From: JAQUKH01 sp043809805
GTDB lineage: Bacteria; JACRDZ01; JAQUKH01
Length of the DNA: 8,342 nt
Assembly: GCA_043809805.1 (NCBI GenBank)
Contig: JBDROR010000111.1
Span: 1-8,342, forward strand
Reading direction: 5' to 3'
The first letter of the stretch is position 1. Each line of letters begins with the position of its first letter. This document shows, piece by piece, positions 5,887-8,342 of this stretch. The notes under the pieces are model-generated. The model did no database searches and was not told the origin of the DNA. It worked only from the letters and a program-made list of their open reading frames with translations. The position numbers and the translations under genes were made by a program.

Positions 5887-6514
5887 GACAACTACCCCTG
5901 TAGCTTCGTAGGTTGGGTTTTACTAAACCCAACATTATTTTCTTCCTCATTTCCCTCAATGCCTTTGCCCGATGACTGATACGATTTTTTACCGTTTTAC
6001 TAAGTTCCGCGAATGTTTTTTTATAGCCTTTTGGAACAAAAATCGGATCATAACCGAAACCGTTCTCTCCCAGCGGTTTAAAAATAATATTCCCTTCGCA
6101 TATTCCTTCTGTAAAAAATTTAAATGACGCAGGAATAAAAAAACAGGCTGACGTTATAAAACGAGCCTGCCTTTTTTCTTCAGGGACATCCCTCATTAAA
6201 TCCAGCACTTTTTTTGTATTTTTTGCGTCATTCGCGTTTTCCCCCGCGAAACGGGCGGAATAAATTCCAGGCCTCCCCCCTAACGCTCTTATCTCAAGCC
6301 CTGAATCCTCCGCCAAAACCGGAAGTCCCGTTATTTCGGCAATAACCTTTGCCTTTTTTAAGGCATTATCCTGAAAAGTCAATTGATCTTCTATTACTTC
6401 CGGCAGGCGGGAAAAATCATCCAATGAAAGCAGATTAACAGATAAAGCACCAAGTATTTCCCTAATCTCTTTTAATTTCCCTTTGTTTCTCGTTGCTACA
6501 ACAATACTCTCCAC
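5834..6514 (-). CDS. rdgB: XTP/dITP diphosphatase (non-canonical purine NTP pyrophosphatase)
   Basis: Cytoplasmic Ham1/RdgB enzyme that hydrolyses dITP, XTP and ITP to monophosphates, keeping deaminated purines out of DNA and RNA. Numbering from the chosen start, visible motifs are the substrate loop ATRNKGK (7-13), EDSGLE with the metal/catalytic Asp70 (69-74), GGRPGIYSARFAG, FGYDPIF (153-159) and SHRAKAL (180-186). A GTG at 6535 would add seven residues encoded by repeat DNA. The GTG at 6514 is preferred because GGAG lies 8 bases upstream and it puts the conserved IVVATRN at the usual place. Conserved sequence ends near residue 193, the normal family length. Residues 194-226 are encoded entirely by three repeats, and the TAG stop lies in the last. 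Activity should survive if the tail is tolerated. Adjacent to rph, a common pairing. Confidence 0.93.
   Translation of the reverse strand: MESIVVATRNKGKLKEIREILGALSVNLLSLDDFSRLPEVIEDQLTFQDNALKKAKVIAEITGLPVLAEDSGLEIRALGGRPGIYSARFAGENANDAKNTKKVLDLMRDVPEEKRQARFITSACFFIPASFKFFTEGICEGNIIFKPLGENGFGYDPIFVPKGYKKTFAELSKTVKNRISHRAKALREMRKKIMLGLVKPNLRSYRGSCHAERSGLSFRAGERNLL
5839..5893 (-). repeat. TGTCATnCCGAnCG repeat, two partial copies
   Basis: On the minus strand TGTCATGCCGAACGAAG and TGTCATTCCGAGCGGGAG occur close together. The second continues to AGAGGAATCTAT, where ATTCC and GGAAT can pair. These are typical of dispersed repeats whose translation (CHSER, CHAER) is often wrongly annotated as protein. 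Here the first copy holds the ATG of the barrel gene, while in the rdgB frame the pair encodes SCHAERSGLSFRAGERNL. Confidence 0.7.
5912..5933. repeat. GTTGGGTTT palindromic repeat
   Basis: A perfect 9-base stem, GTTGGGTTT (5912-5920) with AAACCCAAC (5925-5933), around a TACT loop. With its flank GTAGGTTGGGTTT it resembles the widely dispersed 'GTAGGTTGGG...AACCCAACA' element. It lies exactly where the conserved part of RdgB ends and encodes the residues LGLVKPNL of that reading frame. Confidence 0.75.
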
Positions 6515-6533
6515 ACTCCACTCTCCACTAGCC
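6506..6533. repeat. degenerate 7-base tandem repeat (ACTCTCC)
   Basis: Four units: ACTCTCC, ACACTCC, ACTCTCC, ACTAGCC. On the minus strand the units read GGAGAGT, so the array supplies both the GGAG ribosome-binding site (6523-6526) and the GTG start (6514) proposed for rdgB. Confidence 0.65.
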
Positions 6534-6556
6534 ACGCAGGCTGAAGCCTGCGGCTA
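6529..6556. repeat. GCAGGCT/AGCCTGC palindromic repeat
   Basis: GCAGGCT (6536-6542) pairs with AGCCTGC (6545-6551) around GA. The flanks TAGCC and GGCTA extend the pairing with a two-base AC bulge. It resembles the common dispersed 'TAGCCGCAGGCTTCAGCCTGCG' element. It sits between rph and rdgB and has no T-run on the minus strand, so it is more likely an mRNA-stabilising or selfish hairpin than a terminator. Confidence 0.75.
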
Positions 6557-6561
6557 CCATT

Positions 6562-6594
6562 AACCGGTTAACCGGCCAACTGGCAACCGGCAAC
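6562..6594. repeat. degenerate AACCGG tandem repeat
   Basis: Units AACCGGTT, AACCGGCC, AACTGGC, AACCGGC and a partial AAC. TTAACCGGTTAA (6560-6571) is also a perfect 12-base palindrome. It begins 4 bases after the rph stop (minus-strand direction) and fills the rest of the rph-rdgB gap. Confidence 0.7.
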
Positions 6595-6598
6595 ATAT

Positions 6599-7339
6599 TT
6601 ATATCAATTCCTCAGTCTTCAAAACCTCTTTCTCAATTTTTATAAGTTCCTTAATACCCTTATTTGCCAGTTCTAAAAGTTCTTCCAATTCCTGTTTTTC
6701 GAACGGCTTTTTTTCTCCTGTGCCTTGAAGCTCAACAAATTGGCCTCCCGAGGTCATTACAACATTCAAATCCAAATCGGCCGCGGAATCTTCTTTAAAA
6801 CAGAGATCTAACAACTTTTGTTCTTTTTCTTTTCCAACACTGACACCCGCGACAAAATCTCTTATTATTTTTCCTTTCATTTTCCCTTCTTTTTTTATAT
6901 GTCTTATCGCGTCATATAGCGCGATGAACGATCCCGTAATGGCGGCTACACGCGTCCCGCCGTCGGCCTGAATAACGTCACAATCCAGCCAGATCGTCCG
7001 CTCGCCTAAATTCTCCAGATGAACTATGCTTCGTAGACTCCTTCCAATAATCCGCTGAATTTCCTGCGTCCGTCCTCTTGGTTTTATCGACAGCCCTTCA
7101 CGGGGGATTCTTGTTTTTGAGGAACGTGGAAGCATGTTATATTCCGCGGAAATCCATCCATGTCCTGAATCCCTTAAAAAAGGCGGCACTTTCTCTTCAA
7201 TTGAGGCGGTACAAACTATTTTTGTTTCTCCCAATTCAAAAAGCGCCGATCCTTCCGCAAATTTAATAAAATTACGTGTTACCTTTACCTCTCTTAATTC
7301 ATTGTATTTCCTGCCGTCAAAACGTAAAATTTCACTCAT
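6599..7339 (-). CDS. rph: ribonuclease PH
   Basis: Phosphorolytic 3'->5' exoribonuclease that trims the 3' end of tRNA precursors, active as a ring-shaped hexamer in the cytoplasm; 246 residues, normal for the family. Motifs: TRNFIKFAEGSALFELGETKI (21-41), CTASIEEKVPPFL (43-55), GWISAEYNMLPRS (61-73), PRGRTQEIQR (87-96) with the phosphate-binding Arg, QADGGTRVAAITG (124-136) and EDSAADLDLNVVMT (183-196) with the catalytic Asp pair, then VELQGTGE. All key residues appear intact, unlike the C-terminally frameshifted E. coli K-12 gene. Its ATG overlaps the murI stop by 4 bases (ATGA), so expression is coupled to murI. rdgB follows after a repeat-filled spacer. Confidence 0.97.
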   Translation of the reverse strand: MSEILRFDGRKYNELREVKVTRNFIKFAEGSALFELGETKIVCTASIEEKVPPFLRDSGHGWISAEYNMLPRSSKTRIPREGLSIKPRGRTQEIQRIIGRSLRSIVHLENLGERTIWLDCDVIQADGGTRVAAITGSFIALYDAIRHIKKEGKMKGKIIRDFVAGVSVGKEKEQKLLDLCFKEDSAADLDLNVVMTSGGQFVELQGTGEKKPFEKQELEELLELANKGIKELIKIEKEVLKTEELI

Positions 7340-8148
7340 AATCGCAAATCCGCCTTTCTATTTTTGTACTCTGTTTTAAAAATTGTTTTTACTATTTCAC
7401 CAAAATTCTCATCCGGCCCGCTGCAACAAAATTTATATACCGGACTTCTTTCTCCATTTAAACGGCTGTTGTTTGTCAAAACCCGTTTCACCTGGCAGGC
7501 AACCGCCTCGCCCGAATCGAGAATATGAATATCCTCGCCGGTTATTTTTTGAATTAAATCCCGGACAATGGCATAATGAGTGCATCCCAAGGCCAGAACA
7601 TCAATTTTTGATTCAAGAGGCGGGGCTTCGAAAAGCGGCGTTAAATATTTTCGCAATAATTTCTCTATTTGAACCGCATTTTTTTCTATACTATTTTTTT
7701 CTATTAATTCTACAATTCCCGGACAAGGCTGGCTTATCACCTTTTTATCCGCCGCGAATTTCCGGATTAACTTTTTGTGATAATCGCTTTCAATCGTAAA
7801 CTTCGTCGCGATTACGCCGAAAACACCGGTTTTTGTCAAATTAGCGGCGGTTTTAACAACAGGAACAACTCCCACCAGAGGAATATCAAATTTAGAACGA
7901 AGATAATCGATTCCCGCCACCGTCACCGTGTTGCAGGCCACTACAATCAACTTACAATTTTGTTCAATAAAATATTTAATAATTCTTGAGGATAACGCAC
8001 GTATATCCTCAACGGATTTATCGCCGTAAGGACAATTAAACGTGTCTCCGAAATAGATTATATCTTCGAAAGGAAGGAGTTTGACAATTTCTTTAGCAAC
8101 CGTTAACCCGCCCGCCCCTGAATCCAAAATGCCGATTGGTTGTATCAT
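7336..8148 (-). CDS. murI: glutamate racemase
   Basis: Converts L-glutamate to D-glutamate for peptidoglycan, a cofactor-independent two-cysteine racemase; 270 residues, the usual length. The N-terminus has ILDSGAGGLTV (Asp9-Ser10), followed by YFGDTFNCPYGDKS, the first catalytic cysteine Cys72 in VVACNTVTVAG, PGIVELIE, and the second, Cys189, in LGCTHYAI. Both catalytic residues and the substrate loops are present. The start is supported by the position of the DSG motif. No strong Shine-Dalgarno is seen, and a TATAAT lies just 9 bases before the ATG. It begins 22 bases after the hicB-like stop codon. It forms the head of the murI-rph-rdgB housekeeping unit. Confidence 0.97.
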   Translation of the reverse strand: MIQPIGILDSGAGGLTVAKEIVKLLPFEDIIYFGDTFNCPYGDKSVEDIRALSSRIIKYFIEQNCKLIVVACNTVTVAGIDYLRSKFDIPLVGVVPVVKTAANLTKTGVFGVIATKFTIESDYHKKLIRKFAADKKVISQPCPGIVELIEKNSIEKNAVQIEKLLRKYLTPLFEAPPLESKIDVLALGCTHYAIVRDLIQKITGEDIHILDSGEAVACQVKRVLTNNSRLNGERSPVYKFCCSGPDENFGEIVKTIFKTEYKNRKADLRL

Positions 8149-8157
8149 AACCGATGG

Positions 8158-8163
8158 ATTATA
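8158..8163 (-). promoter_or_regulatory. candidate -10 element before murI
   Basis: A perfect TATAAT on the minus strand ends 9 bases before the murI ATG, in the 22-base gap after the hicB-like gene. Transcription starting about 7 bases downstream would give a leader of only about 2 bases, which fits the lack of a clear ribosome-binding site. No good -35 is visible at 16-18 bases, and a chance match in AT-rich DNA is possible. Confidence 0.3.
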
Positions 8164-8170
8164 TCATTTA

Positions 8171-8342
8171 TTAAACAGGAATTTCTAAATATGTAGAAAA
8201 ACTATGTGTTTGAGGGATTCTTATACTTTCTTCATGCATGCCTTCAACATGGAAAGTAACAGCTTCTCTCATATTTTTTTGAACTTCTTCTTTTGTTGAA
8301 CCTGTAGCTACACAACCTGGTAAATCTGGTGAGAATGCAGAG
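8171..8342 (-). CDS. HicB-family antitoxin-like protein, C-terminal part
   Basis: Incomplete: the 5' end lies beyond the right edge. The last 56 codons (8341-8174) are open and end in TAA at 8171-8173. The product reads SAFSPDLPGCVATGSTKEEV, then QKNMREAVTFHVEGMHEE and ending SFSTYLEIPV. This is the typical HicB pattern (FSPDLPGCVATG, then an amphipathic helix ending in H-x-E-G-M) of the partial RNase H fold that neutralises the HicA mRNA interferase. The chain stops right after the fold, so there is no C-terminal ribbon-helix-helix DNA-binding domain. It is the short class, which may be paired with hicA or stand alone. A hicA gene, if present, would lie outside the window. Codon choice (AGA, ACA, TTA, GTT) is AT-rich compared with murI, consistent with a mobile module, but the sample is small. 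Confidence 0.82.
   Translation of the reverse strand, partial: SAFSPDLPGCVATGSTKEEVQKNMREAVTFHVEGMHEESIRIPQTHSFSTYLEIPV

Noticed and set aside
5839..5935. CRISPR-like or integron-like array from the stacked repeats
   Set aside because: The repeats differ in sequence, are not evenly spaced, and have no spacers or nearby cas or integrase genes.
5794..5979. 61-residue + strand reading frame (GDRPVAPTIDSS...LLNPTLF)
   Set aside because: It is made mostly from the three repeats read in the opposite direction and lies across the rdgB/barrel junction. Such reading frames are a familiar annotation artefact.
6533..6535. GTG at 6535 as the rdgB start
   Set aside because: It lies in repeat DNA, has no good ribosome site at the right distance, and adds seven residues absent from the family. 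GTG at 6514 fits better.
7383..7799. 138-residue + strand reading frame opposite murI
   Set aside because: It lies entirely antisense to a clearly conserved murI; no recognisable domain, and low-complexity composition.

Overview
The window looks like chromosome from an uncultivated, AT-rich, diderm (Gram-negative-type) bacterium. The diderm inference rests on a lipobox-bearing lipoprotein, a predicted outer-membrane beta-barrel ending in Trp, and a periplasmic binding protein with a signal peptide. Several unrelated families of short palindromic or tandem repeats sit between and inside genes. In my experience this is typical of deep-branching environmental lineages (Omnitrophota, Desantisbacteria or Nitrospirota-like genomes), but the phylum is a guess that I cannot settle from this sequence.

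Layout. On the + strand (10-1753) a small DUF2155-like lipoprotein gene overlaps the gene for a branched-chain amino-acid-type ABC substrate-binding protein. These converge, at a repeat-derived hairpin pair (1750-1811), on a long minus-strand block. Read 5'->3', that block is: a partial hicB-like antitoxin gene (8341-8171), murI (8148-7336), rph (7339-6599), rdgB (6514-5834), a predicted beta-barrel protein (5886-4339), then livF (4297-3587), livH (3582-2722) and livM (2725-1820). No stretch over 300 bases lacks a gene.

Function. LivF/H/M and the facing binding protein should make one importer of the branched-chain amino acid/amide (HAAT) family. The second ATPase, LivG, is not in the window. 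MurI (D-glutamate for peptidoglycan), Rph (tRNA 3' trimming) and RdgB (removal of non-canonical purine nucleotides) form a compact housekeeping operon. The barrel follows RdgB through a repeat-filled junction and its role is unknown.

The most notable theme is that repeats define gene ends. One palindrome encodes the basic part of the binding protein's signal peptide. Another provides that gene's stop codon. A composite of three repeats supplies about 33 extra C-terminal residues of RdgB plus its stop codon, and also the start codon, Shine-Dalgarno-like site and first 26 residues of the barrel protein in another frame. A heptamer array supplies the RdgB start and ribosome-binding site. The three GTAGGGGC-type hairpins show paired (compensatory) stem changes. 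I see no phage, IS transposase, CRISPR, rRNA or tRNA in the window, and nothing that clearly constitutes a new defence or metabolic system.
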